64,000 nucleotides of DNA, taken from positions 186,001 through 250,000 of the forward strand of contig NZ_CP047209.1 of NCBI RefSeq assembly GCF_030408755.1, given 5' to 3'. The position numbers and the translations under genes were made by a program. Source of the stretch: Corynebacterium felinum (GTDB taxonomy: Bacteria; Actinomycetota; Actinomycetes; Mycobacteriales; Mycobacteriaceae). A model generated the notes under the pieces. The model ran no database searches. It saw only the letters and a list, made by a program, of their open reading frames with translations, and was not told where the DNA came from. This document shows, piece by piece, positions 28,140-37,938 of this stretch (the stretch's first letter is position 1; the number at the start of each line of letters is the position of its first letter).

Positions 28140-28463
28140 CTAGCTTTGCGGTGTGGACTGCTCCTCAGACGCAACGTTATACAAGCTGCGGCCCAGCAAG
28201 AATGCGCCGATAGCGAGAACAACTAGCAAACCAGCAATAGCACCAATACCGCGCAGCAAATCGGTTGCCGAGAAACCGTGGACAGAAAAATCAATCACCA
28301 ATTTGGCGATAATAATCAACGGCAAGCCCACACCAGTAGCTGGGCCAAGCAGATTTGCGCACGTGAGTGGATCATGGCGCAGACGCCACACCAATACAGT
28401 GGTGAGCAGCATCAGAAAGCCCGCAAGAACAATCAACGTTCCGGCAATAAGTTCAGCAATCAT
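28140..28463 (-). CDS. mrpG: Na+/H+ antiporter subunit G
   Basis: The 107-aa membrane protein has three hydrophobic helices. It matches MrpG by size and by LIVLAGFLMLLTTVLVWRLRHDPLTCANLLGPATGVG, the family's helix-loop with a conserved Arg near the first helix. It is the last subunit of the Mrp complex. Its start overlaps the mrpF stop by one base at 28463. Confidence 0.9.
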   Translation of the reverse strand: MIAELIAGTLIVLAGFLMLLTTVLVWRLRHDPLTCANLLGPATGVGLPLIIIAKLVIDFSVHGFSATDLLRGIGAIAGLLVVLAIGAFLLGRSLYNVASEEQSTPQS

Positions 28464-28732
28464 TAACGACGCCCCCTCGACACGATCCTAGCCATCGACA
28501 TAGTTGGCAAAACACCACCAGCAATGGCCGCAAGCAACACGATTTCGTAAGCAATTTGAGTGTCATTGAACATAGACCACACCAAATACAGCCCGATCAT
28601 TGAGTAGAAAATGAGATCGGCAACAACCACACGTGTGAACTCATTACGCGCACGTGCAACAACAATAACCGAACCAACCAGCGACAAAGCCAACAGTGCA
28701 GCGCCGACAACAGCGAAGTAGAAAAACATCAC
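28463..28732 (-). CDS. mrpF: Na+/H+ antiporter subunit F
   Basis: The 89-aa protein has three hydrophobic helices and the MrpF signature: a short first helix, then VVVADLIFYSMIGLYLVW, then a third helix followed by a basic tail (RIVSRGRR). It lies between mrpE and mrpG in an operon with almost no spacing. Confidence 0.9.
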   Translation of the reverse strand: MMFFYFAVVGAALLALSLVGSVIVVARARNEFTRVVVADLIFYSMIGLYLVWSMFNDTQIAYEIVLLAAIAGGVLPTMSMARIVSRGRR

Positions 28733-28733
28733 A

Positions 28734-29132
28734 CTACACCTTCTTCAACGGAACAACAGCAGGATATTCCACCACTGCTGACTCCAAGTCATGCGCCACA
28801 TGAGCCACCGATGGAACCATTTTTTGCTCCATCTGCGCCAAATCTTTCAAAACCTCACGCGGATTCGAGCCGTACACAGCATGAACCACCAAATGCCGAG
28901 GCCCAGTTTGCTGTTCCGGATCCTCATCAATCAAGGTCATACTCATAGTTCCCGGCGTGATCGTAATCGATGAAGCAAAAGCAGTAATCTGCCAATCCTT
29001 CGTCACCCTCAGCGGATAATGCACGATACACGGATCCACTTTCTTGCTCCCAGTGAGCGTATCAATCACAACCAACCACGTAGCTTTAAGCAACTGCCAT
29101 AAAAGCCAAGGGACATACACGAACGCATTCAT
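28734..29132 (-). CDS. mrpE: Na+/H+ antiporter subunit E
   Basis: The 132-aa protein has an N-terminal membrane segment (FVYVPWLLWQLLKATWLVVIDTL) followed by a cytoplasmic domain with VTKDWQITAFASSITITPGTMSMTL, the conserved MrpE stretch. Two bases separate it from mrpD. The N-terminal membrane part looks shorter than in Bacillus MrpE. Confidence 0.9.
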   Translation of the reverse strand: MNAFVYVPWLLWQLLKATWLVVIDTLTGSKKVDPCIVHYPLRVTKDWQITAFASSITITPGTMSMTLIDEDPEQQTGPRHLVVHAVYGSNPREVLKDLAQMEQKMVPSVAHVAHDLESAVVEYPAVVPLKKV

Positions 29133-29134
29133 TT

Positions 29135-30667
29135 TTACTGTCCACCACCTTGAACAACACCCACAGCAGGGCCCTTATCCGTGACCAAAACTGCTGAAGC
29201 ATAGCCGTCAGAATCCATCAATTGCTGCGCACCATTCTGCGCGGCTGTAAGCAAAGAACCCGCGCCAATGAACATGGCGAAAGACAACATAATCATGAAC
29301 GCGGCAGGTGCCAACCGAAGGAATGGCACACGAAGGTTGGCCGGGACACGTTCCTTGTTCATAACACCGCCCCAAAATACCTTGCGCCAAATACGTAACA
29401 TGGCCAAGAACGCTGCGAAGGAAGCAACCACGATCACACCAATGACGATCCACGCGGCAACACTATCAGCACGCGCAATAGTGATGACCAAAAACACTTT
29501 CGCCCACAGGCCGGAAAATGGGGGGAAGCCCACAATAGAGAAAGCGCCAGCCGCAAATACCGCAGCCACCCAAGGATCACGCTTAGCGATACCCGACAAT
29601 TTGCGCAGGTTATCTTTACCGTACGTTTCCTCAATAGCACCAGCACATAAGATCAAAGAACCAACAGTGATCATGTGATGCAGCATGTACACAATGCCTG
29701 CCGCCAAAGCAGCACGCTCGTTACCAGAAACAAACGCAAGTGCTACCACAATAAACGGCATACCGTTGACCATTTGATAAGCCAGCACACGACGAATCGA
29801 GTTTTCAGCCAAACCAGCAAATGAACCCATGATCATACCAAGCACGCTGACAACCATAATCAACGTGAACCAGCGAGCATCCAAATCAAAAATGATCACA
29901 TAGATGCGGAACAAAATATACACCGCAACCTTGGTGTGTAGGCCGGAAAACAGAGCCATTACACTCGCGGAAGTCGCAGGATACGAACGAGGCAACCAAG
30001 TATGCACAGGGAAAATGCCAGCCTTCACCACCATCGCAACAACCACAATGCCCATAGCCACAGTTGCAGGCCCATTACCAGCAGCAGCGCCCTTAAGCGC
30101 CGCCATGTTCACGGAACCAGTCACGCCATACACAATGCCTACGCCAGCCAATAGCACAGTCGACGTAGCCAAATTAACCAGCACAAAAGTACGCCCGGCA
30201 GATAGTCGCGCCCACGTACCGGTCATTGCCAACAAACCATAGGAAGGCAGCAGCATAACCTCAATGAACACGAAGAAGTTAAACAAATCCGCAGTCAGCA
30301 GAGCGCCCATCACACCTGCAAGCAGCATAATCGATAGCGAGGAGTAGAAACGCGCACGAGTCTCACCCACCACAATCGCAAACCAGTTAGCGGCAAAAGC
30401 CACCACAGAGGTGGTCACCACCATTAAAGCGGCAAACTGATCACCCGCAAAAGGGATAGCAACCCCACCGACATACAAACCCACAGAATGAGCAACAGTT
30501 CCATGGACACCGGTGTAAGCAAAAAGCCACCCACCACCAATAGCCGTAGCCACAGGTGTAAGCAACGCTAATCCATCACGAACAAACCTCCACGGCGCGA
30601 TAGCTGCACAAGCCACCGCCAACAGCGGAAAACCTACAAAAAGAGGAAGAACAAAGCTGAGATTCAT
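29135..30667 (-). CDS. mrpD: Na+/H+ antiporter subunit D
   Basis: The 510-aa polytopic protein is homologous to complex I antiporter-like subunits (NuoM/NuoN). It has about 14 helices, with VMLLPSYGLLAMTG (a conserved Glu in helix 5) and VVAMVVKAGIFPVHTWLPRSYPATSASVMALFSGLHTK carrying the functional lysine. It is one of the two ion-translocating subunits of the Mrp complex. One base separates it from mrpC. Confidence 0.94.
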   Translation of the reverse strand: MNLSFVLPLFVGFPLLAVACAAIAPWRFVRDGLALLTPVATAIGGGWLFAYTGVHGTVAHSVGLYVGGVAIPFAGDQFAALMVVTTSVVAFAANWFAIVVGETRARFYSSLSIMLLAGVMGALLTADLFNFFVFIEVMLLPSYGLLAMTGTWARLSAGRTFVLVNLATSTVLLAGVGIVYGVTGSVNMAALKGAAAGNGPATVAMGIVVVAMVVKAGIFPVHTWLPRSYPATSASVMALFSGLHTKVAVYILFRIYVIIFDLDARWFTLIMVVSVLGMIMGSFAGLAENSIRRVLAYQMVNGMPFIVVALAFVSGNERAALAAGIVYMLHHMITVGSLILCAGAIEETYGKDNLRKLSGIAKRDPWVAAVFAAGAFSIVGFPPFSGLWAKVFLVITIARADSVAAWIVIGVIVVASFAAFLAMLRIWRKVFWGGVMNKERVPANLRVPFLRLAPAAFMIMLSFAMFIGAGSLLTAAQNGAQQLMDSDGYASAVLVTDKGPAVGVVQGGGQ

Positions 30668-31105
30668 TTAGTGGTGGCCTCCCTCATCCACCTGAGGGCG
30701 TCGAGCAGCCCGCTTGGCAACATGAGCCTCACTAGCCGCCAATTCGGCGAAAGAGGTCGATCGGCCAAGAGTCTGCAGAGGAGAATCTTCATCAGCAACA
30801 ACTTCCGCTTCCGTATCATCAGAACGGCCCAAGCCCGAAAGCGTCAACATATAAGTAGTAGTTGCCATAGCAATCACGATGGCAGTCAGAACAAACGCCT
30901 GGGGGAGCGGATCAGCAGCCAAAGAAAAATCAGTCAAAGAAGGGAAAGGTTCCCCACGCCACGACGTGACACCAGCACTCAAAATCAAGAGGTTAACTGC
31001 GTGACTAATCAAGGTCATCCCCAAAACGATACGCAGCATACCGCGCTGCACAACGAGATAAACCCCGCCAGCGGCCAAAATAGCAATAGTTGCTGAAAGG
31101 ATCAT
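30668..31105 (-). CDS. mrpC: Na+/H+ antiporter subunit C
   Basis: The 145-aa protein resembles NuoK, with three helices in the first 105 residues. The conserved MILSATIAILAAGGVYLVVQRGMLRIVLGMTLISHAVNLLI region carries the family's histidine and asparagine. A 35-residue charged tail follows. It overlaps mrpA by 4 bases (ATGA), which indicates coupling. Confidence 0.94.
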   Translation of the reverse strand: MILSATIAILAAGGVYLVVQRGMLRIVLGMTLISHAVNLLILSAGVTSWRGEPFPSLTDFSLAADPLPQAFVLTAIVIAMATTTYMLTLSGLGRSDDTEAEVVADEDSPLQTLGRSTSFAELAASEAHVAKRAARRPQVDEGGHH

Positions 31106-34104
31106 TGCTTCGCCTCTCCTTCTACGGGAACCGAACCCGAAATAGTAGCTGCATGCGCCGCATCATCTGCCTTTAACGCATCAGATTCACGAATAGCTGC
31201 AGCACGAATTTCCTTTGCCGCAGGGGAATCAAGACGGTGCAACTCATCAAAAGAATCAGGCACCTTCTTCGGCTGCCACAACGGCGAATCTTCCCTTGTG
31301 AAATTCAAATCTTGATATTCCATACCAGGGCGCAAATAGCCACCCAATGCGTTAATAGCCATCGACAGCATGCCCAAAACAGCTAAGTAGACACCCACAT
31401 CGAAAATTATCGCAGTGGTCAGATGCTGCCCAGCAAAATACCCATGAATGGCATACAGGAACGATCCCTTAAGCAACCCAAGGAAACCGGCACCCACTGC
31501 AGTGATAACACCAATGCCAGTGAGATAAATCGGAGTAGACACAGGGAAAATACGACGATCACGCGGGAAGCTTAAGTAACTGAGCATCATCGCACAACCA
31601 GCCACCAGCGCCGCAATAAAGCCACCACCAGGCTCATTATGGCCGCGCCAGAAGATCAACGCACTCAACACAAGAAGAATTGGAATCAAAACCTTGAGCA
31701 AACTCTTCAGCGGAATCGCGTTCACTGTCGACTGTCCGAACGGCGCAGGATGCGTACCAGGATGGAAGGGATAGCGAGGCATAGACGTAACAACCGCGGC
31801 AATCACAATCGCCGCCATACCCAGCACACTCAACTCGCCCAACGTATCGAACGCACGGAACTCCACCAAAATGGTGTTCACGACGTTATCGCCCCCCGTA
31901 ATGTCAGGGGCTTGCTGAAGATACCACTGACCAATCTCACTACGTGGGTGCCGACCCAACATCATGAAGGAGACAAGGAACGTAATCACACCGACGCACA
32001 CACCAAGAATGGCACCAGCAATCCGGCGCTTTTGCTTCGTCGGATGGAAAGTATCAGGCTGCTGACGAACCACCATCATCATGATGACAACCACCAGCGC
32101 CTCCACTAGGAACTGCGTCAACGCAACATCCGGAGCACCAAGAACCAACATTTGCAAAGTCACGCCGACACCTACAGCGCCAATAAACAACACCGCAGTC
32201 ATGCGTGTGGAGGTGCGCAACAAGAACACAACACCCAACGCAATGATGATCAAAGGCACGAGATCAACAACAAAATCGGCACCTGGGTTACGCGGTTGAA
32301 TCGGCACACCATCAATGCTGAAAAGGTCGCCCGACTTCCACGCACTAACAATCACACTCACACCCAAGAGGAGCAAAAGGCCAAACAGATAAGCCAAATG
32401 ACGCGCTGGGGCAAGAGAATCAGCCATCTTTGCAAGTTTCTTACCAACATGGCTAAAGCTCTGGTTAAAGCGCATGAGCAAATGATTGCCGGTGTACGGT
32501 GCAAAAGCACGCCCGTCAACGAAACTCCACAGGAGCTTCCGGTAGTAAATACCCACACATCCGGCAATGGTGACACCAAGAGAAATCAGCAGTGGAACAT
32601 TCACCCCATGCCACAAGGCAAGGTGGGTATGAGGATCAGAAGAAATAGCGGCAACCGCTGCCGAGATGGGGGCGTCGAAAAGCGAAACAACAGCAACCAA
32701 CGGCAACGAAAGCAACCCCGGCAACGCCGCAGGAAGCCATAGCTTAACAGGAGCCTCCCGCACCTCGGACATGTCGCGATCGCCATCAACAAAACCATCA
32801 AAAACGATACGGGCAGAATACGTGAACGTGAAGAACGCACCCACCGAAGCAGCAGCGAGCAAAACCCACACCGCCACAGAAGAAAGCGGTGCTTGCTCAA
32901 ACGCACCTAACATTCCCTCTTTGGAAATAAAACCCAACGTCGGCGGCAGAGCAGCCATGGAGCCAGCCGCAATGACAACCGAGCCGAACGTAAACGGAAG
33001 CTTGCGCCAACACGAACCAAGACGCGCAGAATCACGCGTACCAGTTTGATGATCGACGACACCGATCAACATGAACAGTGAGGACTTAAACAATGCGTGC
33101 GCCAAAGTATGCACCAAAGCTGCAGCTAGGGCGAAAGGAGTGCCCACGCCAATCGTGGCCACAATCCAACCAAGATGCGACACCGTGGAGTACGCCGTTA
33201 ACTTCTTCAAATCAGTTTTTTGAATCGCAAACAACGAAGCCATCACCGCAGTGGACATGCCCACCACGATCAACACAACATTCCAAACCCACACATCATG
33301 GAACACCTGGCTGAAACGCAGAAGCAGGTAAATACCCGCCTTCACCACAGCGGCAGCATGCAAGAACGCCGACACTGGGGTTGCCGCAGCCATTGCTTCA
33401 GGCAACCAAAAGTGAAACGGCAACTGGGCGGACTTTGTAAAAGCAGAAACTGCAATCAAAATCGCAATAACAGAGGTAAGAGCAGGAGACTGCGACCAGA
33501 AATCAGAGGCCAAGATCCCATCAATACTGGTCGTGCCAGCTTGAGTGGATGCAATCGCCAAAGCAACGAGCAACGTCAAACCACCGATAAACGTCAATAC
33601 CAGTGTGCGTTGTGAACCCTGCTCGCCACCCTTACCGCCAGAGCGAGCAATCAACATGAACGACGCTAACGACACCAATTCCCAGGCCACAAACAACACA
33701 ACCGCATCGTTTGCAAACACAAGAAGAAGAATCGAGGCCATAAAGGCCGTCATAATCGTGTAGAAGCTCGTGTTACCTTTCAGCTTCGGAAGATAAGAAG
33801 CAGAATAAATGAACACAACCGAACCCACCACCAAGGCAAGTAAGGCGAAGAAAACACTCAACGCATCGGCACGCATGGCCACGTGCGCATCAATGCCTTC
33901 CCCAAGAACATCGGGAACCCACGTGTAAGTAAAAGTAAGCGGCTGGCCAGATAAAATTCCAGGAAGCTGCTGCATCAGTAAGACGGCCGCGACGATAAAC
34001 AGCCCAGCCAAAGGCCAGCCTGCGTTACGGTCGAAGATCCTCACCAAAACAGGTGCTGCGGCCACGCCGAGCGCCGCAAGGGCAGGGACAATGATCAAAG
34101 ACAC
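31102..34104 (-). CDS. mrpA: Na+/H+ antiporter subunit A, with fused subunit B domain
   Basis: The 1000-aa protein is the large Mrp subunit. Residues to about 480 are NuoL-like, with the antiporter segments LVFANDAVVLFVAWELVSLASFMLI and SAFTKSAQLPFHFWLPEAM. A NuoJ-like part follows at about 600-690. The end (about 800-930) is the MrpB domain, with FWRGHNEPGGGFIAALVAGCA. So no separate mrpB is needed. I start at GTG 34104, which has GAGGAGGT 11 nt upstream; the open frame runs on to 34167 without similarity. The complex expels Na+ (and other cations) in exchange for H+. It is first in the A-C-D-E-F-G operon. Confidence 0.95.
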   Translation of the reverse strand: MSLIIVPALAALGVAAAPVLVRIFDRNAGWPLAGLFIVAAVLLMQQLPGILSGQPLTFTYTWVPDVLGEGIDAHVAMRADALSVFFALLALVVGSVVFIYSASYLPKLKGNTSFYTIMTAFMASILLLVFANDAVVLFVAWELVSLASFMLIARSGGKGGEQGSQRTLVLTFIGGLTLLVALAIASTQAGTTSIDGILASDFWSQSPALTSVIAILIAVSAFTKSAQLPFHFWLPEAMAAATPVSAFLHAAAVVKAGIYLLLRFSQVFHDVWVWNVVLIVVGMSTAVMASLFAIQKTDLKKLTAYSTVSHLGWIVATIGVGTPFALAAALVHTLAHALFKSSLFMLIGVVDHQTGTRDSARLGSCWRKLPFTFGSVVIAAGSMAALPPTLGFISKEGMLGAFEQAPLSSVAVWVLLAAASVGAFFTFTYSARIVFDGFVDGDRDMSEVREAPVKLWLPAALPGLLSLPLVAVVSLFDAPISAAVAAISSDPHTHLALWHGVNVPLLISLGVTIAGCVGIYYRKLLWSFVDGRAFAPYTGNHLLMRFNQSFSHVGKKLAKMADSLAPARHLAYLFGLLLLLGVSVIVSAWKSGDLFSIDGVPIQPRNPGADFVVDLVPLIIIALGVVFLLRTSTRMTAVLFIGAVGVGVTLQMLVLGAPDVALTQFLVEALVVVIMMMVVRQQPDTFHPTKQKRRIAGAILGVCVGVITFLVSFMMLGRHPRSEIGQWYLQQAPDITGGDNVVNTILVEFRAFDTLGELSVLGMAAIVIAAVVTSMPRYPFHPGTHPAPFGQSTVNAIPLKSLLKVLIPILLVLSALIFWRGHNEPGGGFIAALVAGCAMMLSYLSFPRDRRIFPVSTPIYLTGIGVITAVGAGFLGLLKGSFLYAIHGYFAGQHLTTAIIFDVGVYLAVLGMLSMAINALGGYLRPGMEYQDLNFTREDSPLWQPKKVPDSFDELHRLDSPAAKEIRAAAIRESDALKADDAAHAATISGSVPVEGEAKQ

Positions 34105-34441
34105 TATTATTCTCGACCTCCTCACACCCGTGGTAAAAGGGCAATGAGAAGACAGCGCCGTTGACAATCACGCACACTATGAACATCAAGAGGAACCCTG
34201 AAAACCACTTGTACCTTAGTGCAAAAGTAAAAGCGCGTAGCGTCAATGTGTCTAGATGCTGCTCACACACGTAAAACGCACGTAATGTTTACCTTGATTC
34301 CTTGAAATATGCGATTGTTTATGCCCCCGGCGCCTACTTTCGTTTGCTTGAAGGAACGGTATACCAACGACGTAAACGTTACCTTAAAATGACGGTGCGC
34401 CTACACCGATGGTGTGAAAGTCACGGTTAGTTTTGAATACT
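34105..34441. promoter_or_regulatory. divergent promoter region with paired GTAA-N3-TTAC dyads
   Basis: The 337-bp region between mrpA and the YhgE-like gene holds no gene. Two similar 18-bp elements occur in the same orientation, ACGTAATGTTTACCTTGA at 34280-34297 and ACGTAAACGTTACCTTAA at 34370-34387 (14 of 18 identical), exactly 90 bp apart. Each contains a GTAA-N3-TTAC dyad (34282-34292 and 34372-34382). A GGTATACC palindrome lies at 34358-34365. These look like operators for an unidentified dimeric regulator. Confidence 0.45.
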
Positions 34442-35863
34442 ATGAGCCAGCACGCACTGCCCTTAGGTCCGACAAAACTGAAAAGACTCATCGCATTAGC
34501 CCTCATGAGCGTCCCCTTGATCGCTGGTGCAGCCTACACAAGCACGGCCAAACTTGACCCAGCTGCCACTTGGAGCGTTGGGGAAGAACGCGAAGGAGCG
34601 CCTGCAGCGATCGACGATTCCGTGCTCGTTGACGCACGCCGCGCAACCGGTGAAGCAAGCTCCCAAGCAGGTTTTTTGAAAAACGGCACCCAAGAGCTTG
34701 TCGACGCCACTAGCGGTATCGCAGGTCGCACAGGGGAGGTGACCGGCCCGATTGCGCAAGCACGCGACGGATCGGCACGTTTAAGCAACGGTATGGTGGA
34801 GCTCCAAGCCGCAACTGGGCAATTGGGTGATGGTGCCACCAAGGTCGCCGATGGTGTTGAAACTGCAGTGAATCAGGTCATCGGACTTGAAGCAGTGCGC
34901 GGACAAATCCTCGCCGCGCTTGATCGCCACATTGAGGATCTGAAAAACACCAAGAACTCGGATCTTGTGCGACTGCGCGACCAAATGCGGGGATTTCGCG
35001 AACAAGTGCTCACCTTCCAACTTGATGAAGCTACGCGTCGACAATTAGAGGATCTTCGTGGCGGTTCACGAGAGATTGCCAACCAACTGGCGGTGCCCGG
35101 CTATGGCTACCATGACGGAATTTATACTGCGACAAAAGGTTCAAAAGAACTCGCCGATGGGCTTGCCAAACTCGACGAAGGCGTGGGTCAAGCCTTAGGC
35201 AAAGTTGGTGAACTTGAGGATGGCGCGAAAAAGATCGACGACATGGCTGGCCTGACCAAAGAGCGGATTAGCGCTATTCAGCGAGCCATGCCCATTGTGT
35301 CTGCAGGAACGAGTGAGGCCCAAGAGCGCGGCGTGCAACAAACCCTAGCCCCAATGTATGCCTTCCTCATCGCAGCACTCGTTTTGCTCGGCGCTGGTTT
35401 GCGCGGTCGAAATACTCGCGTTCTTTCGATTATCACCGCAGCAGTTCTTGCCGCACTAGCGGCAGGCCTTGCCGCACTATTGGGTACAGGTATGGAAACG
35501 CAGCAGGTCATGGGGGTTGCGGCTACAAGTTTCCTTCTTGCACTAGCGTCGATACTTACAGGTTCAATCTTCATACGAGTGTTCGGCACTACAGGTGGGC
35601 AAATCCTTGCACTTGTTGGTGCGGGAACGCAGCTTGCTGTTGTGGGCTGGGCGTGGAATTTGGCGTCGACAAGCCAAATCAGTTCCACCTGGCTGACTGT
35701 AAGTTCACTGATGCCGGTGCACTATCCCACGGCAGCGATTGCGGCGTTAGGAAATTCCGGATCAAACAACTCGATAGGACTAGGGATCGGTGTGCTGGCG
35801 GCACTGTGCATCATGGGTTTTGCAGGGCTGAAAATGCTGAACCCCAAGCATCTCGAAGCCTAA
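34442..35863 (+). CDS. YhgE/Pip-like membrane protein
   Basis: The 473-aa protein has one N-terminal membrane helix (LIALALMSVPLIAGAAY) and an extracellular region to about residue 295, rich in heptad-like Gly and Leu repeats (LSNGMVELQAATGQLGDGATKVADGV; GSKELADGLAKLDEGVG). Five or six membrane helices follow. This matches the YhgE/Pip family, which includes phage-infection and type VII-associated proteins; the cellular role is not settled. ATG 34442 (MSQHALPLG) is preferred to TTG 34433. The extracellular part probably forms an extended coiled coil. Confidence 0.75.
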   Translation: MSQHALPLGPTKLKRLIALALMSVPLIAGAAYTSTAKLDPAATWSVGEEREGAPAAIDDSVLVDARRATGEASSQAGFLKNGTQELVDATSGIAGRTGEVTGPIAQARDGSARLSNGMVELQAATGQLGDGATKVADGVETAVNQVIGLEAVRGQILAALDRHIEDLKNTKNSDLVRLRDQMRGFREQVLTFQLDEATRRQLEDLRGGSREIANQLAVPGYGYHDGIYTATKGSKELADGLAKLDEGVGQALGKVGELEDGAKKIDDMAGLTKERISAIQRAMPIVSAGTSEAQERGVQQTLAPMYAFLIAALVLLGAGLRGRNTRVLSIITAAVLAALAAGLAALLGTGMETQQVMGVAATSFLLALASILTGSIFIRVFGTTGGQILALVGAGTQLAVVGWAWNLASTSQISSTWLTVSSLMPVHYPTAAIAALGNSGSNNSIGLGIGVLAALCIMGFAGLKMLNPKHLEA

Positions 35864-35914
35864 TAGCAACGTCTGTGGCAGGTTTTCTTTTCTACCTTGC
35901 AAAGGGAAATTGTA

Positions 35915-35946
35915 TGCCCCTGCTCCAATGAGAAGGAGCAGGGGCA
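35915..35946. terminator. bidirectional hairpin between convergent genes
   Basis: TGCCCCTGCTCC (35915-35926) pairs perfectly with GGAGCAGGGGCA (35935-35946) around an 8-nt loop. It lies between the convergent YhgE-like and OPT genes. There is little T-run on either side, so it may act as a weak terminator or an mRNA 3'-end stabiliser. Confidence 0.6.
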
Positions 35947-35961
35947 CAGCAAGTGTTGCGG

Positions 35962-37938
35962 TTAGCTGGCTTTAGCTTTGACCCAGCGGTAGAGAACAAC
36001 AGTTGCGCCGGTGAAGACGACAATGCCAAGAATGTTGGCTAGAGCTCCGAAGTCAAAGAAGGCAAGTGCGTCTTCTGTTCCTACAGCACCGATAATCGCG
36101 GCGTTGAGGACACCGAACAAAGACTCGCCCACGATAAGACCCGTGGCAAGCAACGTGCCCATACGCTTGGCGAATTCAGGGCTGGATTGCTTATCGGACC
36201 ACTTGTTGTACGCCAGGCCAATGAACGCGCCAATCGGCACGATCAGCGTCAGCGCGATCGGCAGATACATGCCCATGCCAACGGCTAGCGGTGGAAGATA
36301 GAAGCGACCATGGGTTGCTTTCTTCAAGATTTCATCAACAATAATGACACCAACACCAATGGCAGCACCAAGGCCGATGAGGTTCCAATCAAGAGAATTA
36401 CCAAAAATGCCGTTCGCGACAGAAGACAGCAGGGATGCTTGTGGCGCAGCCAAAGCATTCGGGCCAGCACCTTCCATGCCCTGGAATCCAAAGCCTGTCA
36501 GCATGAGCTGAAGCACAGGTGGGATGATGATCGATCCAAACAACACACCAATGATCAGCGCTACCTGCTGCTTCCAAGGAGTAGCGCCTACGAGTTGACC
36601 AGTCTTGAGATCTTGCAAATTATCGTTCGAGATCGTGGCAATACCGAACACCACTGCGGAAGTAAACAGGGTATACGCGACCAAAGCAGGGGCATTGGTC
36701 TCGTGTTCATTACCAGTAACAACCTTGATCAGCAGGGCGGAAGCCAACACCACAATAATGCCCACGCCAGAGATCGGGGAATTGGAGGCACCGATCAAAC
36801 CAGCCATATAGCCACAGACGCTGGCCACGATCAATCCGATCAGGAGAACGAACACGATGCTGAGGATGATTAGCGTGGTGGTGTGGTGCGCAATTTCAGA
36901 TGCATGAACAAACAGGTAGAGCAAAGCGCCCACAGGAAGCATCGATGCAATGATGGTTCCAATAACGATAGTGAAGGGGATATCGCGTTCAGTCAGTGGT
37001 ACTTCCGCACCATTGTGACACAGCTTCGAAGCCTGCAGTGATTCCTTAATGCCCTTGACAATAGGGGCAATGATCTTCAGTAGCGTCCAAACGGCAGCAA
37101 CTGCCATAGCGCCAGCGCCAATGAAGCGAACTTCGCCGGAGAACGTAGTGCCAACGATGGACCCCAAATCATCATTCGTGGACATTGCACTAACAGCATC
37201 GGAGGAGAAAATTGGTAGCAAAGCACCATAAGAAATGATCAGTCCGACGATCATCGCAATACCCACGCCGACGCCCACGAGATGCCCCACGCCGATCAAT
37301 GCGAGCGAAAGGGAAGCACCTGCCATGGATGCGCCACCAAAGAGCTTGAAGGGGTAGGTAACGCCACCGGCGACAGCTTTCATGGCGGCTAAGAGAGTGA
37401 AGCCAGCAGAGGCCAAACCACCTGCCAAGATGACCTTCAGGCCTTTTTGGTTTTCTTCCAAGGAGGCTTCATCGGCGTTATCGTCGCCTACCTTGAGTAC
37501 CTCAGCGGCAGCGACACCTTCGGGGTAGGGCAGATCAGAACCGGTGACCAGTGCGCGGCGAAGAGGGATTGAGTACATCACGCCAAGAATGCCGCCAATG
37601 GCACAGACTGCTGCGGTGGTCCAGTAGGGGAACCCAGACCAGAAGCCGATCATGATCAGGCCGGGAAGGACGAAGATGATGGCGGAGAGAGTTCCGGCAG
37701 CGGAAGCGATGGTTTGTACGATGTTGTTTTCCACCACGGAGTGATTGTTGAATCGGCGCAGAATCGCCATGGAAATCACGGCTGCGGGAATCGAGGTGGC
37801 AAAGGTCAAACCAACTTTAAGGCCAAGGTAAACATTTGCGGCGGTGAATACTAAGGTGATGAGACCACCGAGGATAATGCCGCGAATCGTGAGTTCGCGA
37901 ATAGGCGAAGCCTTAGCTGTAGTAGGGGGCGCAGACAC
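35962..37938 (-). CDS. OPT family oligopeptide/metal-chelate transporter
   Basis: The 658-aa protein has about 16 hydrophobic helices. Its N-terminus, RELTIRGIILGGLITLVFTAANVYLGLKVGLTFATSIPAAV, is the signature of bacterial OPT proteins, and SGLDWNLI/GVGIIVVDEILKK-type segments occur late. Such carriers move small peptides or metal chelates with protons. The start is GTG 37938 with AAAGGA upstream. It stands alone. Substrate cannot be assigned from sequence. Confidence 0.9.
   Translation of the reverse strand: MSAPPTTAKASPIRELTIRGIILGGLITLVFTAANVYLGLKVGLTFATSIPAAVISMAILRRFNNHSVVENNIVQTIASAAGTLSAIIFVLPGLIMIGFWSGFPYWTTAAVCAIGGILGVMYSIPLRRALVTGSDLPYPEGVAAAEVLKVGDDNADEASLEENQKGLKVILAGGLASAGFTLLAAMKAVAGGVTYPFKLFGGASMAGASLSLALIGVGHLVGVGVGIAMIVGLIISYGALLPIFSSDAVSAMSTNDDLGSIVGTTFSGEVRFIGAGAMAVAAVWTLLKIIAPIVKGIKESLQASKLCHNGAEVPLTERDIPFTIVIGTIIASMLPVGALLYLFVHASEIAHHTTTLIILSIVFVLLIGLIVASVCGYMAGLIGASNSPISGVGIIVVLASALLIKVVTGNEHETNAPALVAYTLFTSAVVFGIATISNDNLQDLKTGQLVGATPWKQQVALIIGVLFGSIIIPPVLQLMLTGFGFQGMEGAGPNALAAPQASLLSSVANGIFGNSLDWNLIGLGAAIGVGVIIVDEILKKATHGRFYLPPLAVGMGMYLPIALTLIVPIGAFIGLAYNKWSDKQSSPEFAKRMGTLLATGLIVGESLFGVLNAAIIGAVGTEDALAFFDFGALANILGIVVFTGATVVLYRWVKAKAS

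Noticed and set aside
31102..34104. Missing mrpB in the antiporter operon
   Set aside because: The MrpB domain is present as the C-terminal part of MrpA (GHNEPGGGF region), so the complex is complete.
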